A DNA stretch of 64,000 nt from Terfezia claveryi (taxonomy: Eukaryota > Ascomycota > Pezizomycetes > Pezizales > Pezizaceae), in contig WHUX01000203.1 in NCBI GenBank assembly GCA_015179025.1, forward strand, positions 28,230 through 92,229, written 5' to 3'. The notes beneath the pieces were generated by a model that made no database searches, had not been told where the DNA came from, and worked only from the letters and a program-made list of their open reading frames with translations. Shown here in pieces: positions 1-12,205 of this stretch. Positions within the stretch are counted from its first letter, which is position 1. Each line of letters starts with the position of its first letter. The position numbers were made by a program, and so were the translations under genes.

Positions 1-232
1 CCAGAGATGTGATGTTACAGGGTGATTTTAGTCTGGTTAGGGTGATTTCATATCGATAAGTGACTATTTGTAGTTTAGCGCTTCTCTTGATACCATATGT
101 ATAGTGACTAAGTGAAAAAAATAAGAATATTCTTGTATCCAAAATATGCTTATTTACTATGTGGGACCAATGAATGTATACTTGTAACCAATATATGCTA
201 GTATCTAGTATGCTTGTATCCAGAGTCCTCTG
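1..232 (-). mobile_element. pogo/Fot1-like non-autonomous element, terminal fragment
   Basis: The last ~180 bases match, in reverse orientation, the left end of the complete element at 49,419-50,330, including the repeated GGATACAAG-type subterminal words. The terminal CAGAGGACTC (minus strand) is followed on the plus strand by a TA at 233-234, the expected target duplication of a Tc1/mariner-pogo element. The rest lies beyond the left window edge. Confidence 0.72.
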
Positions 233-234
233 TA

Positions 235-940
235 GAAGGCTCAGAGGTGGCTCGGATAGCTAAAGGGGCTAGAGAATTCAATCTGGAGAATAAGTGCTAA
301 CGGCTGGAGGGCGGCTTCTACGGGGATAATTATGGTGGATACACTATCAGGTTCAGAATTGGGCAGGAGGGGCCAAAAGGATTGGAAGGAAGAGTTCAAA
401 AAACTACAATGTATAGACAGAACATGGGAATAAGGCATGACTATAAACCTATTCTATTACCACAGTTCTAATACCGCTATCTACTCATACTGCTATCTAT
501 TGATTCATACCACTATAGTTAGAGCAATGACACTTCAGGACGCCGAAAGTGGGCCGTTATGGGTAGTTTGGATCTTCTTAGTGCTTGCCTCATATTTAAG
601 CTTCACTATTAGTCTCATGCTAAGCTTCTATGAGTAAAGTTAGCTTTACATTTGCTAAGAAGAGTCATGGTTCTTTATGTATTTTTTGTTAGCTAAGTGT
701 AACGGATTTGAGCCCACATGTAAATTTCCTTTCTGATATCAACTATAAGACTAAATATCAGAGCTAGTCTCATGCCACCACAGCCAACAAATAAACCCAA
801 AATCTCTAACAAGCCCAAAATGAATCGATTTGTGATCCCTATCCATACCAGCATCCATATCAAGCCTAAGAGTGTTATTGGCTATGGCTCTGACTTGTTG
901 GCGAACATTTCAATTCAGGAATGTAGGTGGTTTCAAGCAG
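235..940. other. no gene recognised
   Basis: I see no coherent coding frame, repeat or RNA gene in this interval. The short open frames have no recognisable motif. The frame of the RIP-damaged gene downstream may begin inside its right part. Confidence 0.4.
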
Positions 941-944
941 ACTG

Positions 945-2181
945 CTACCCCCTTGAGACAATCGGTGGTCATCAAGCATGAGTTTCATAATGATGATATC
1001 GATACGGATAAAGACCCTACTGTATTGACCATTTGTGGAGGACCTTAATCTAAAAGGCTTAAGACTGAAGTAAAAGGAGGAGGTAGAGGAAAGGTTGTGA
1101 ATAAGAAAGCCACACCAAAAAAAATCCATAAAGGTAATGATCCAGAAAGCTGCCTTATAGTGCTACAGAAAGTGAAAGGGATCGCCACAGTAAAGGATAT
1201 GGCTGTATACATTCCCAATGATTTTAGAGCCCTTACTGACGCATTTCTGCAAAACGTCAGTGCATAGGCTTTGAAGGGTTTAGCCACCTTCTACTTCAGG
1301 AGGGTGATGGTATGCATGCTATAGTTAGAACCTGAACAGTGTGACAAACTTTTGAAAATTCCCATACCTGGGTAAATATCTCTGGAAATGATCGAAAGCC
1401 TCATTACTCCAATAGCTAAGAGCTACCTTTATTATCTAAAGATTTAGAAGATAGCACATAATAACTATGTAGATGATATGATGCATCAGATGTATGAAAC
1501 CATGCCCAATGCCCAAATCACTCATGTCATATCTTCCGATGCTATATTTAGGGATACCATCGACATTGCTTATGCTGACCTTGAGTTGTTGTAGAAATGC
1601 TACACCCCAACTGTAGCCGATGAGCTATTTGATGATGGAATAAGACTAGACTGTATAGACATTACGTTGAAGGCATGGTTTGATTATACTCTTAGTATCA
1701 CTTACATTAATCTTCAATATCACATAGAGTTGTTCTAGAAGTCGGAAGGATATATCAACAACCATGGGCGGTTGGAGTTTCTTAAGATATAAAAGATAAA
1801 GAACTACTACATAGGAAGAGGACCTATGAAGATTATTCCACCAGGAGATATCCCCCCTATGACAAACAACTCACTCATGTCACAAAAGGAGTAGGTTACC
1901 TTCCATGGCGGGAAAGATAGTAAGGAAGAGAAGACCCTCATAAAGGTCATAGATAAGCATTTCAATAGTTTCTATACCTAGGTGCATCCTCTAGAACTGA
2001 CAGAGTCATTAGTGAGGGTACATGAACTAGGGAACTCCAAAAAATTCGCAGAGGAAGATATAGAGGAGGTATTAAATGACTTGAATATGAGTCCATTTCT
2101 TTTGGTATAAAATGATTCAATGCCTATATGTGAGTAAATGAGTACCAATGTCTAATCTAATAATGAATACTAACAAATTGG
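945..2181 (+). pseudogene. Unknown protein gene, 5' part, RIP-like nonsense damage
   Basis: One plus-strand frame reads through about 400 codons with protein-like composition (for example KGIATVKDMAVYIPNDF near 1,170-1,220), without any indel. It is interrupted by fourteen in-frame stops from about 1,048 to 2,175, every one TAG or TAA and none TGA. That is what C-to-T changes at CAG/CAA codons (RIP) would give; replacing each stop with Gln leaves a smooth protein. The frame continues across the LTR element at 2,187-3,986 into the piece at 3,992-4,697. No domain was recognised, so the function is unknown. It might be the upstream part of the RecQ-like gene that follows, or a separate gene. Confidence 0.6.
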
Positions 2182-2186
2182 GTTTG

Positions 2187-2830
2187 TGTAAGGAAGTCAT
2201 ATTCCATTTCCCAATAAAATATAACTCCCGTTACATACCAACTTTTAACCTAGTGGAATAAGATATTATCAGGCCGCCAGCGTCGGCCAGCAGATGATAA
2301 TAAAGGTATAGTAACTCATGTATTTCATTAAAGTAATGAACGTAACTCATTGGAAGGGTCACACGATACTTATAGTTCTATTTCCTAGTAGTTTCTAGCA
2401 GTTTCTATCATGTTGATTTCAAATCATGTAATGGGTCAGATGATGGCGCACTAACCCAGTACTGCCCTAGCACTGCCCCACTCTAGACAGTATATAGTCC
2501 CCTAAATTCCCCTCAGTTGGAGGAGCGTTCAAGTCAGTTCAAGTCAGTTCAAGCCAGTGATAGAAACAGAAACAGTATAGTAGAAATAATAATAGTATTG
2601 AGCTATTAATTCTGGGCACTTTATGGGCCCGTCTCCCTCTATGTTTCAATAACAAGTTATAGGCCGGTCGGGCCTACCTTCTACAACTAGAGCAACAATA
2701 GAATATATACAGCAAGATATACTTAAACAGAAGCTATAGGTTCCATGCACCTATAGTTTGCTGTAGTAAACTCTAGTACTGCCACCCGGCAGTAGAGAGT
2801 TGCTTATGAAGCACGCCACCTTACTTTACA
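2187..2830 (+). repeat. Left LTR of TRIM-like element
   Basis: Starts TGTAAGGAAG and ends TTACTTTACA. Contains a triplicated GTTCAAGTCA motif near 2,528-2,560. Confidence 0.85.
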
Positions 2831-3342
2831 TTTTTTAATAGGACATAGTACTTTATTATTTAAGTCTCAAATGGTAACAATCATTAGCAAGCTTGTATAA
2901 AAAGTAATAGACGTATCTACCTCTATTACAATAGTATAAAGTGTTATAACTAAACTCGAGACAAAGAGTTTATTATAATAGCTAAAGGTTACAATAAAAA
3001 GTACTTGTCAATAGTAAGTTATTAAGTATACAACTTATACTTCAAGATTTAGATATATATTTAAAGACTTGGTTCCTCTTTGCTAAAGTCAGACTTAGTT
3101 TCTCTTCACCAAAGTCAGTACAATTGAATTAGTTACTCAATTGTAAGGTCCCACATTTCCTGGTAATATGTGACAAACTTAATAACTTGTATTGGAAAGG
3201 TTGGAGGCCTGACCGAACAGTTATTTATTATTGTGTGGTATCAACAAATCTTATCAGTATAATAACATATATTCAAACAACAACTTACGACAAGGTAAAG
3301 CTTTAATTTTTAAGAGTAGGACTCTCTTTTTTGAGGGAGCCA

Positions 3343-3986
3343 TATAAGGAAGTCACATTCCATTTCCCAATGAAATATAACTCCCGTTACATACTAACTT
3401 TTAACCTAGTGGAATAAGATATTATTAGGCCGCCAGCGTCGGCCAGCAGATGATAATAAAGGTATAGTAACTCATGTATTTCATTAAAGTAATGAACGTA
3501 ACTTATTGGAAGGGTCACGCGATACTTATAGTTCTATTTCCTAGTAGTTTCTAGCAGTTTCTATCATGTTGAATTCAAATCATGTAATGGGTCAGATGAT
3601 GGCGCACTGCCCCAGCACTGCTCTAGCACTGCCCCACTCAGGACAGTATATAGTCCCCTGAATTCCCCTCAGTTGGAGGAGCGTTCAAGTCAGTTCAAGT
3701 CAGTTCAAGCCAGTGATAGAAACAGAAACAGTATAGTAGAAATAATAATAGTATTGAGCTATTAATTCTGGGCCCTTTATGGGCCGGTCTCCCTCTATAT
3801 ACTAATAACAAGTTATAGGCCAGTCGGGCCTACCTTCTACAACTAGAGCGACAATAGAATATATACAGCAAGATATACTTAAACAGAAGCTATAGGTTCC
3901 GTGCACCTATAGTTTGCTGTAGTAAACTCTAGTACTGCTACCCGGTAGTAGAGAGTTGGTTATGAAGCACGCCGCCTTACTTTACA
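3343..3986 (+). repeat. Right LTR of TRIM-like element
   Basis: Colinear with 2,187-2,830 at about 96% identity by eye. The first dinucleotide is TA instead of TG, itself a transition. Confidence 0.85.
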
Positions 3987-3991
3987 GTTTG

Positions 3992-4697
3992 GTCTAGTAG
4001 AGGTGCCAATGCCTGTATTCAGTAGGAATGAATTAGTAGAACAAGGTTGTCTCTATGTACAATTAACAACTCTGGGTTTACGTGAGCTGGTTATTTATCG
4101 TAAGCAGCTTGAGTACGAATATCTGGGGGAGGTCATGGGGGAGCTGGTATAGTGAAGGAGTGCAATCCAAGAGAGGATTTAACAAATGAGAGCTATAGCT
4201 GAGAAGAAGAGGGTCTGCTAGATGAAGTTATTGCATATGGAGAAGAAAATTGAGGAAGAGATGGGATTGGTTTGGCAAGAGGTGACTAGGACTAAGGAAT
4301 GAGAAGCTAAAAAGGAACTACTTACTAAGAGTATCTAAGCGAATCCTATTAGTATAACTGTTAAGTCTAGTGATAGTATGTTGGGGTATAGTAGGATAAG
4401 GCTTAGGTATATCCCTAGTATACCTAATCTTAAGAAAGGGTCTAGTTCCATTTCTCAATCAAGTGTGAGAGAGGTCAAAGTAGAGAACGCTAATGTTTGG
4501 AAGTCTGTTCCAAGGGAGGAGTTGAAGGGTATATATAAGAATAACATATTGGGAACTTCGTCTAAAATAGATGCTGGAGATGATGCTTATGCTTCTGATA
4601 GTGATAACAGAATGGGGAATACTAGTGATAATAATGATAATCTTAAGCCCTCTGATCTCTAAGATGAGGATACTTTTGCTGACTGTTCAGACATCTA
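3992..4697 (+). pseudogene. Unknown protein gene, 3' part, coiled-coil-like
   Basis: Direct continuation of the 945-2,181 frame: removing the LTR element and one copy of GTTTG joins the halves in phase. The segment reads as a Lys/Glu-rich probably coiled region (4,140-4,330) followed by an acidic Ser/Asp-rich tail. Several stops interrupt it; here two TGA codons occur beside TAG/TAA. The frame ends around 4,690. No family recognised. Confidence 0.5.
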
Positions 4698-5098
4698 ATT
4701 ACCATCTAATGTAGTTAGATATCAGTATGATATATCAGTATGATGAGTTAGTTAGTGTGCTAAGATGATAATGATAATTATAATTGAGGTCTATAGTTTA
4801 ATACTAGTTTTGCTTAGTATCTCAAACTATCCTATCATGTGCTTTTGATCTATGATAAATAGTATATAATATACTCGGTTTTGCTAAATATTACTAAGAA
4901 TGTTACTAAGAGGGCACGAATTCGTAATATTAAGTCAATTATGTCTATATGCTAACTGAACAAATATCTTGTTATCTAATGGTAAATGAAATTTGTCTCT
5001 GATTTATTAATGGTCCTGTGAATATAGAAACTGATTGAGTTAATTTAAGTTATTAACCTCGACTGTTTCAATATCTACTGCACTATTATATAAGATTC
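4698..5098. other. AT-rich spacer, nothing recognised
   Basis: AT-rich DNA with repeated TATGATAT-like words near 4,725-4,745; no coding frame or element boundary seen. Confidence 0.4.
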
Positions 5099-5099
5099 T

Positions 5100-5276
5100 G
5101 TGTGTCCATCCGTCACCGTTGATGGACATATAATTTCTGGGTATACCAAGTCATCCGTCAACGGTAACAGACATATAATTTCTAGGTGTCCGTCAACGTC
5201 AATGAATATACAATTTTTGAGTGTCTATTGATATCAACAAACATCCAATTCTTGAGTGTCCATTGATATCAAACGA
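5100..5276 (+). repeat. Degenerate ~35-45 bp tandem repeat
   Basis: About four and a half units built on GTGTCCGTCAACG...ATATAATTTCT, decaying rightward. The last units run into the open frame at 5,221, so this may be an old repeat domain of the helicase gene. Confidence 0.6.
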
Positions 5277-7871
5277 TACCAATATCCTAGAAGAATTGAC
5301 GGAAATAGCAGCAGAAATGGCAGCGGAAATAGCAGCAGATATTCGAAGCAGATATTTAGATAAACTTGGGCCAGATTTAGTATGCAAAGAGTTTGAACGA
5401 TTGGTAGCAGAAAGTCAAAGCCTTTGGCTTTCTTTAGACTATAACGAGTACAACAAGTTAGCCCTACATATCCATAGAGTGGAGTATAGTAAGAAAATAG
5501 CATCAGACCTTAATGTAATTAAGTTGCGAGAGTGGTAGGCTAGAATTCCATGGGATCTCTGAAATGGTTATGATGTCAGCTGTATGGTAGGTATGGGTAT
5601 GGGTAAAACAATAGTAGCTGTAATATATACAGCACTATTTCAAGTTTATACATCTTGTTTATTTCTCCCCTAGTCACCTTAATATAGGTACAAGTGGAAA
5701 AGTTCAAAACCCAAGGGCTGTCAGCTATGTATCTAACCAAGGCGGTTATCAATAAGACTCCAGCAATATAGAGTGCAATTGTATCAGGGAATTTCCAAAT
5801 TGTACTATATGCCCTAGAGATCATTAGTAGTAGAAACGGGCCTTTCTGGCATAGGATTGTGCCAAGCAAGGAGTCAGTATTCAAACAGCAGTGTAGGTTG
5901 TTAGTTGTCGACGAGGCCCATTTAATATGAGGGTAGTATATTCCAAATTCTCATCTAGTCTAATAGTATAGATCTTACAATCTGACTCTAAATTAGGAAG
6001 AGCTTCTGTGCAGACTTTTTGTCATTAGGTAACTTGTGAGCAAACTTCCCGAATATACTGATTCTTATGCTGTCTATAACAATGCCTTCGCATATCAAAT
6101 CATATGTGCACAAAACCTTGCATCTGTCGACCCCGACAATTTTATATCAGGGGTTTATAAACTACCCTATTATTGGCCTCATGGTTGCAGTTATAAAATA
6201 TAAAGCAACACTTCTAAAGGACCTTCAACCTTTTATCAAAGAGAGTAAGGATATATTAATGACTATTGTGTTTATAGATGATCATGTCGATTGTAAAGTA
6301 CTTGCAGTAGAACATTACAGGTCTTTCTAATCAGAGAATTCTAAGGCCAAACTTCAAGAGTTGCTAAGACTATTCACCTCATCATGCTCTCAGGAATACA
6401 ATATAGAGACCCTGTCTTTAATGTGCAGACAATGCATTAAGATTGTTTTTACCACTACTTGCACATCTAATAGTATTGATTTCATTAGTATTCGTCAGGC
6501 AATTCAGTATGGCCTTGATCCTAAACAGATTGACTTTTGTACTTTTGTACAGAAGATAGGAAGAGTAAGAGGTACACAAGAGCCCTGTATAGGCATGGTA
6601 TTAATACCAAAGAGGTATATACTGTCCAGATTGCCTGGTGATAATGAGGAGTTTGAAGAGCATTTTAGTATATTCCGTGAACCATTTGATTGAACTGGTG
6701 GCTCTGTTATAGCTAAGTTGTATACCCATGACCCCGATAACTAAAAAAAGCAAGAGTTAAGAGAGCCCTAAGAATGAAGAAATCATCGACCGAGCTAATG
6801 TCAGAATTGAATCCTGCGTTCTTGTAGTTCATTAACACTATAGGTTGTAGGCATCGTCTTCTACTGGGGTATTTTAAAGACCCAAAAACATATTCTTTTG
6901 ACGTCCCACCTAGCTACTTTTGTTGTGATATTTGCAATGGGTTAGACACCATTCGATATACTGGATTAAAGCTAAATTCCTCAATTATATATATGTTTAA
7001 CTCTGGAACAAAGCATAAAACAGCTATAAATGCAACCAATATAGAATCAATATCTGTAGAGTACAAACGTCAAGCTACTGAAAGGCTTCAAATATGGAGA
7101 CGTTCACTATGGAGCAACTCCATGATATTTCCTATGAATATATATGCAGGATATGTTGCCTTATTAAGTGACAGTTCGGTACACAAGGTGGTCTCACAAG
7201 CAGCACAGATCACTTCAGTCAAGCATATTAGGCAAATCTTAGAATTGGCTCAAGGTTAGCACTCAGCTATATTAAAAGATCATGGTATGTACTTACAATA
7301 TACTCTAATGGAAGGCAAGAAACTAACAGGATATAGCTGAGTCCTTATTAGGCATATTAATTTCTCTACAATATAAGATTAATCTCCAATCCGAGAGCAA
7401 TACTAATAGTAAGAAAAAGCCTACAAAATATACTATTGGTAATGTGGATAACCTGGTTAACAGATCATATCTCTATACTAACCCTATTCAGCAAGCTCAG
7501 CGTAATTTCAAACATTAACAGGCTGTACAGGAGATATCCCAGTAAAAAGAAAAGTATGCACTAGAATGTGCCCAATATGAGGCTAAACATATTTCCAATA
7601 CTGTAGCTCGTTATGTAGTCAGATATATTGCCCTCAATGAGAAGGGCTGTTTTATCAGGATTCAAGAGAAGGCTCAGCGAGATGAGAATATTAAGCATAT
7701 GAAGATAGCTATCGAAGAACAACGGATCCAACTATTGAAGGCTCTACCTGCAATAACCATTTTACTACCAAGCTCGATATCCACGAGCATACAGAAATTA
7801 TCAGGAATATACATGCAAACTGCCATATTGGAAGCTCCAAAGAAAGCCTCCAGCAAACTCATAGTACTCTA
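5221..7871 (+). pseudogene. RecQ-type SF2 DNA helicase relic
   Basis: Helicase motifs appear in order but across shifted frames: Walker A GMGMGKT (about 5,590-5,612), DEAH box LLVVDEAHLI (about 5,897-5,927), motif VI FVQKIGRVRG (about 6,545-6,575), and a Cys-rich segment CCDIC near 6,930 fitting the RecQ zinc-binding subdomain. Downstream frames at 6,993-7,259 and up to 7,871 look like the long C-terminal extension of fungal telomere-linked or transposon-associated RecQ proteins. Stops and frameshifts occur throughout. RecQ helicases unwind DNA 3' to 5' using ATP. The copia element's left LTR begins directly at the last readable codons, so it may have truncated the gene. RecQ type is well supported; the telomere-linked subgroup is inference. 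Confidence 0.72.
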
Positions 7872-8510
7872 TATTGAAAGGTTACTATGAGCGGAGGTAT
7901 CGCGGTAGTAATTACGGAGGTAGTAGCGGTGGACAGTAGTGCTTTTAAGCAGAGAGTGCGAGTGAGCAGAAGTGCGAGAGGGCAGATGGTTGAACTATGT
8001 CGAGAGTAGACAGTCTATTGAGTCTAATCGAGAAGTGTATAGAACTAGATACAGGAGTAGGAAACTCGTATATAATGGTACGAGTTGAGGGTAAAGATCT
8101 AGTAAGAAAGTCTAAGTTACATAACCTAAGAATAGTATATCGTGCAAATGTGAATGAAGAAATACATAGAGGTGTGCGACTGAGACAGTAATATGAGTCA
8201 ACGAATATAACAGAAAGTCATAGAAGTGGTGATCGTTGAGTCATGACAACTGAGACAAGTAAGCAGTAACCTTAAGTAGTAAAGCAGCATCATGCAACGA
8301 TAATAGATACTAAGTTAGGAAAGTAAGCAAAGATAATAAGAACATGTGAACAACATGTGAACACATGTGAAAGAAATAATACAGAAGTCCTTAATCGGGT
8401 AGCAAGTGTCCATATTGGGTATCAGCATGATGTAGTAGTAATCGTAAGAGAGAACGATGTATTGTATGGAAATACTTAGCTATATCGAAAGGAAATGATT
8501 ATTTTCAACA
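7872..8510 (-). repeat. 3' LTR of copia element
   Basis: Element-sense sequence starts TGTTGAAAATAATC and ends CTTTCAATA. Contains a short AACATGTG triplication. Six differences from the copy at 13,062-13,700. Confidence 0.93.
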
Positions 8511-8522
8511 CCCCTTCTCACT
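8511..8522 (-). other. Polypurine tract of copia element
   Basis: Element-sense AGTGAGAAGGGG lies immediately 5' of the 3' LTR, the position of the plus-strand primer in LTR retrotransposons. Confidence 0.8.
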
Positions 8523-8535
8523 TGTTATCCCATGA

Positions 8536-9990
8536 TTAATCCTTTGAGATAGGAGAACCGTGGACCAGGAAAGGCCTTTGTGCATATGTCCGCTGGATTG
8601 TGTTCACCAGGAATGTGCAACAGCGTGATAGTGCCGGAGTTAACGATTTCGCGGACGAAGTGGTAGCCAATGTCAATATGCTTTGACTTATCGGAGATTC
8701 GAGGATTATGAGACAGGTGATAGAGCCGTTATTGTCACAAGAGAGGGCAGAGGGAATATCTTTGATAGAGAGCTCACTTAGTGCATTCTGAAGCCAAATT
8801 TGTTGTTTAGCAGCAGTAGAACCAGCAATGTATTCTGCTTCGGTAGTAGAGGTTGTCACGCATTTTTGTTTTTGTGATCTCCAGTAGATAGTACAAGAGG
8901 CGAGCTTGAAGATATATCCTGAAGTTGACCGTCGAGTGTCACGACATCCAGCAAAGTTTGAATCAGTAAATCCTTGGAGTGAAAGAGGTTGTCCGAGTTT
9001 GTAGGTCAAGGTAAGATCGCGAGTACCCTTAAGGTAGCGTAGGACTCGTTTAACTGCTCCGATGTGATCCTTCGATGGTTTGTGAGAGAATTGTGAGAGA
9101 AGAGTTATAGAGTAAGCCAGGTCAGGACGTGTTCCAATAACTGCATACATGAGTGATCCAATGATTTGTTGATAGAGGGAGATGTCAGTAACCTCATCTT
9201 CATCTGTGCATTGTCGAAGAGTATGGTTCGAGTCAAGAGGAAGAGTGACGGGGTTGCAGTCCATCATACCGAAACGTTCGAGGATCTTGTCAATGTAAGA
9301 GGATTGGGATAGTGTGATACTGTGCTTAGAGTACTCAATTCGAATTCCTAGAAGCTAATGTAAGTTACCCATATCAGTTAACTTAAACTCTCGTTTGAGT
9401 GACTGTTTGGTAGACTTTATAATGGCTGAGTCTTTATATCCGAATAAAGTAATGTCGTCGACATAAAGGGCTAGTATGATTGTGCCAGACTTATGGACGA
9501 AGACGCAGGGGTCAAAGGCACAAGCAGAGAAACCTATTGTCAGGAGGAAAGATGTTAATCGTCCATACCACTGACGAGGAGACTGCTTTAATCCATAAAT
9601 GGATCGGTTAAGTTTAGCACACATGCCATCAATCCGGGTGCCTTCCGGGAGTTGCATGTAGATAATTTCATTCAAAGAGCCGTAAAGGAAGGCTGCTTTG
9701 ATATCCATTTGTTGAGGTTCCCATTGGAAGTGAGTAGATAGAGCAATGAGGAGTCGGAGAGAGTCGTATCGGACAACAGGAGAAAAGATTTCATCGAAGT
9801 CTGTGCCGGGTTGTTGAGAGAAACCTTAAGCAACTAGACGAGCCTTGTACCGATCGATATTCCCATTAGCATCTCGCTTAATCTTAAATACCCACTTGCT
9901 TCCAATAATATTCCTATCCTGTGGTGTTGGGACCACTTTCCAAACATCTTGATCCTTCATAGCTTCCAACTCATCGTTCATAGCCTTTCT
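8536..9990 (-). pseudogene. pol: copia reverse transcriptase / RNase H region
   Basis: RT landmarks in order: a GSKWVFKIKRDANGN-type start near 9,900, MDIKAAFLYG at 9,708, a YGLKQSPRQWYG segment, and the catalytic YVDDI at about 9,450. After a TAG following TDMGNLH (9,355-9,357) the same frame continues into RNase H, with FTDSNFAGCRDTRRSTSGY, TTEAEYIA and CDNNGS. A TAA near 9,826 interrupts the N-terminal part. Both stops are CAG/CAA-derivable. RT would copy element RNA into cDNA; RNase H removes the template. Confidence 0.92.
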
Positions 9991-10279
9991 CTATTTTTCT
10001 TCATCAGGTGAGTTAACAGCCTGTTTAAAGGTTCGAGGTTCATCACCATGTTGTAAGACTAAAGCGATCAACACTTTATCTTCTTCGTTATCCTCATCAA
10101 AGACTTCAGGTGGGTCTTCGATTAATCTAGAACGACCATCAAACTGTATCTTTGTACCAATTATGGGGACAATGGGAGCTTGTGCAGTTCCAAATTTGAT
10201 TGGTTTAAAAACAGCTCGACCTGCCTTGGTAATGGTTGTAGGTCTAACTATTTTTCCACTAATGATTCGGGTGAAGTTT

Positions 10280-11774
10280 CTATATTGGAGTCATTGGTAA
10301 AGATTGTCGAAGGTCTTGAGGAAGTGAAGTAAGTGGTGAATATTCATCTCGATTTTGAAGTGGAGGAGGTAAGTGAACTTGTGGAGTTGGTTTGGATATA
10401 GGTCCAGGAGCTGGTGGAGGAGGTGATGACATTGTAGTTGATGTTGGAGGAATAGGTGGTGAGAAAGTAGTTATGTCCGATGTTGTTTGAGTCGGATGGG
10501 AAAGAGTCATACCAGGGAACCATGCTTTATGAATGAGTGGGTGTCCCTTGAAATACCATTCTTCTGCTTGTTTTGGATTTCGTATACACCATTGTTGCCA
10601 GAGATATTCGTTTGGGAATTCTGAGCTAGTGTATGGGATTACTTCAAGTGGAGAAGTAGGAGGAGAAGCAGTATTTGTAGTTGGTGACCATGATGGATTA
10701 GTCGAGTTAGATGTAGGTGGAGGTACCCCTTCTGGAGTTGTACTCGGTCCGAAAATGACATCTTGTGCTCGAACTGTATAAGTATGCTTTCTAGAAGGTA
10801 CATGGACCTTATAGATAGCTGTGCTATTAGTATAACCAATGAATATACCTTTCTCGGCCCGTGGTAGGAGTTTACTGCCTGCAGGTCGTCGTTCCTCAGG
10901 TATGTGTATATAACATTCCTTACCGAAGGGTTGAAGGTGAGAGATGGTAGGTTTATTGCCGTGAAAGACCTCGTAGGGAGTCTTCCCTTTGACAGCACTA
11001 TGAGGTGACCGATTTCGGAGATAGGTCGAAGTTGAGCATGCTTCAGCCCAGAATCTTTTGTCCATATTTGTCAACATAGCCCTCATCATGTTCTGTATTG
11101 TTCGGTTGAAGCGTTCAGCTACACCATTAGATTCATGAGAGTAAGGGGGCGTTAGTTCATGCACGATACCTTTTGACTTAAAGAACTGTTCAAGATCTTT
11201 ATTAACATACTCTCCACCATTATCAGTACGAAACCGTTTAACATGGTGTGATGTTTGCTTTTCAACCTAGGTAACAAAGTCTTGGATTGATTTGGTTGAG
11301 TTGGATTTCTGTTTAGGAAGTAGACTCAAGAAGCATGAGAGTAGTCATTAATGAGTGTGATGAAGTAGCTTGCTCCACCAAAAGAGGGTGTGGGGAGTTT
11401 ACCACTAAGATCTGAGTGAATGAGTTCAAGAATGTTGGAGGCACGAGATGTTGTAGACTTAGGGACAGAGTGAGTAGATTTGGCGAGTATGCATGGCTCG
11501 CAATGATAGTTATCAGGGGGTGTTGGGAGAATATCACCATCAGAGTAGAGTTCTTTATGCTTGAGACAGTAATGGCTTGATGACCGAATGACTGATGCCA
11601 GTGATCGATTGTTTTTTGAGAGGAGGAAACCAATGCCTTTTCATTTAACTCAATAATAAACGGGAGACTTCCAACAAATTCCACCATAAATAACACAGAA
11701 TCATTCCCTTTTTCGTAACATGAAACCCAGAGTCCATAGAAAAAGTGGAAAGACGAGATCGAACAGCATTTCAA
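10280..11774 (-). pseudogene. pol: copia integrase region
   Basis: The GAG-pre-integrase HWHQSFGH motif lies near 11,600; catalytic-core RTDNGGEYVN near 11,230 and PYSHESNGVAERFNR from about 11,150 carry the second Asp and the Glu of the DDE triad. A Pro/Ser/Thr-rich tail follows. Readable frames (11,313-11,774 and 10,280-11,164) are separated by stops and shifts. Integrase would insert the cDNA into the genome. Confidence 0.9.
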
Positions 11775-12205
11775 GAAAACAGTGAGTGACCAAGAGAAGG
11801 AACATATCGAACATTGACAAGACGAACAGTGGAAGTAGAGCCGTTAGGGAGTAGACAGTTAAGAACGACTGTCCCTTTTCCTTTAGCTTCGAGGAGATTA
11901 TTGCTAGCTCCTTCTACAGTTCCACTATCCTCTGAAAAGTTCTCGAAGTGTCCTATGTCGTTGGTCATGTGAGCACTGCATGCTGTATCGAATTTCCAGA
12001 TGGTTTTTCGGAATGGGTTACTGACGCTGAGAGCCTCATCCTTGGAGCTACCAGAGCTACCAACGATAAGAGCCTGTTCCTTCTTGTCTTCCTTCTTTTT
12101 ATCCTTCTTCTTATCCTCGTTTGACTTCTTCAACTTCTGGCACTTCTGCCATGTATGACCTGTGTATTTACCGAGTTGATGCTTCTTGCAATAGGTGCAT
12201 TCCAC
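11771..12205 (-). pseudogene. pol: copia zinc knuckle and aspartic protease
   Basis: 144 codons. The N-terminus has a CTYC...HTWQKC zinc-knuckle-like motif; after a Lys-rich linker comes FDTACSAHMTND, the copia protease active-site pattern (the catalytic Asp followed by T-A/S-C/G). The frame differs from that of the upstream capsid region, so a frameshift near 12,200-12,270 separates them. This may be mutation or a remnant of programmed shifting. Confidence 0.85.

Larger units (their letters stand above)
2187..3986 (+). mobile_element. Short non-autonomous LTR retroelement (TRIM-like)
   Basis: Two direct repeats of 644 bp (2,187-2,830 and 3,343-3,986) enclose only 512 bp with no coding potential. 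Ends are TGTAAGG and TTTACA, and the 5-bp target duplication GTTTG is exact (2,182-2,186 and 3,987-3,991). A weak polypurine stretch GAGGGAG precedes the right LTR. The LTRs differ at about 25 positions, mostly C/T and G/A transitions, including the terminal TG becoming TA in the right copy. The size fits a TRIM or other deletion derivative moved in trans. Orientation is inferred only from the purine stretch. Confidence 0.85.

Noticed and set aside
7997..8191. 64-codon ORF duplicated at 13,187-13,381 (MSRVDSLLSL)
   Set aside because: It lies wholly within the copia LTRs, so the duplication reflects the LTR pair, not a gene family.
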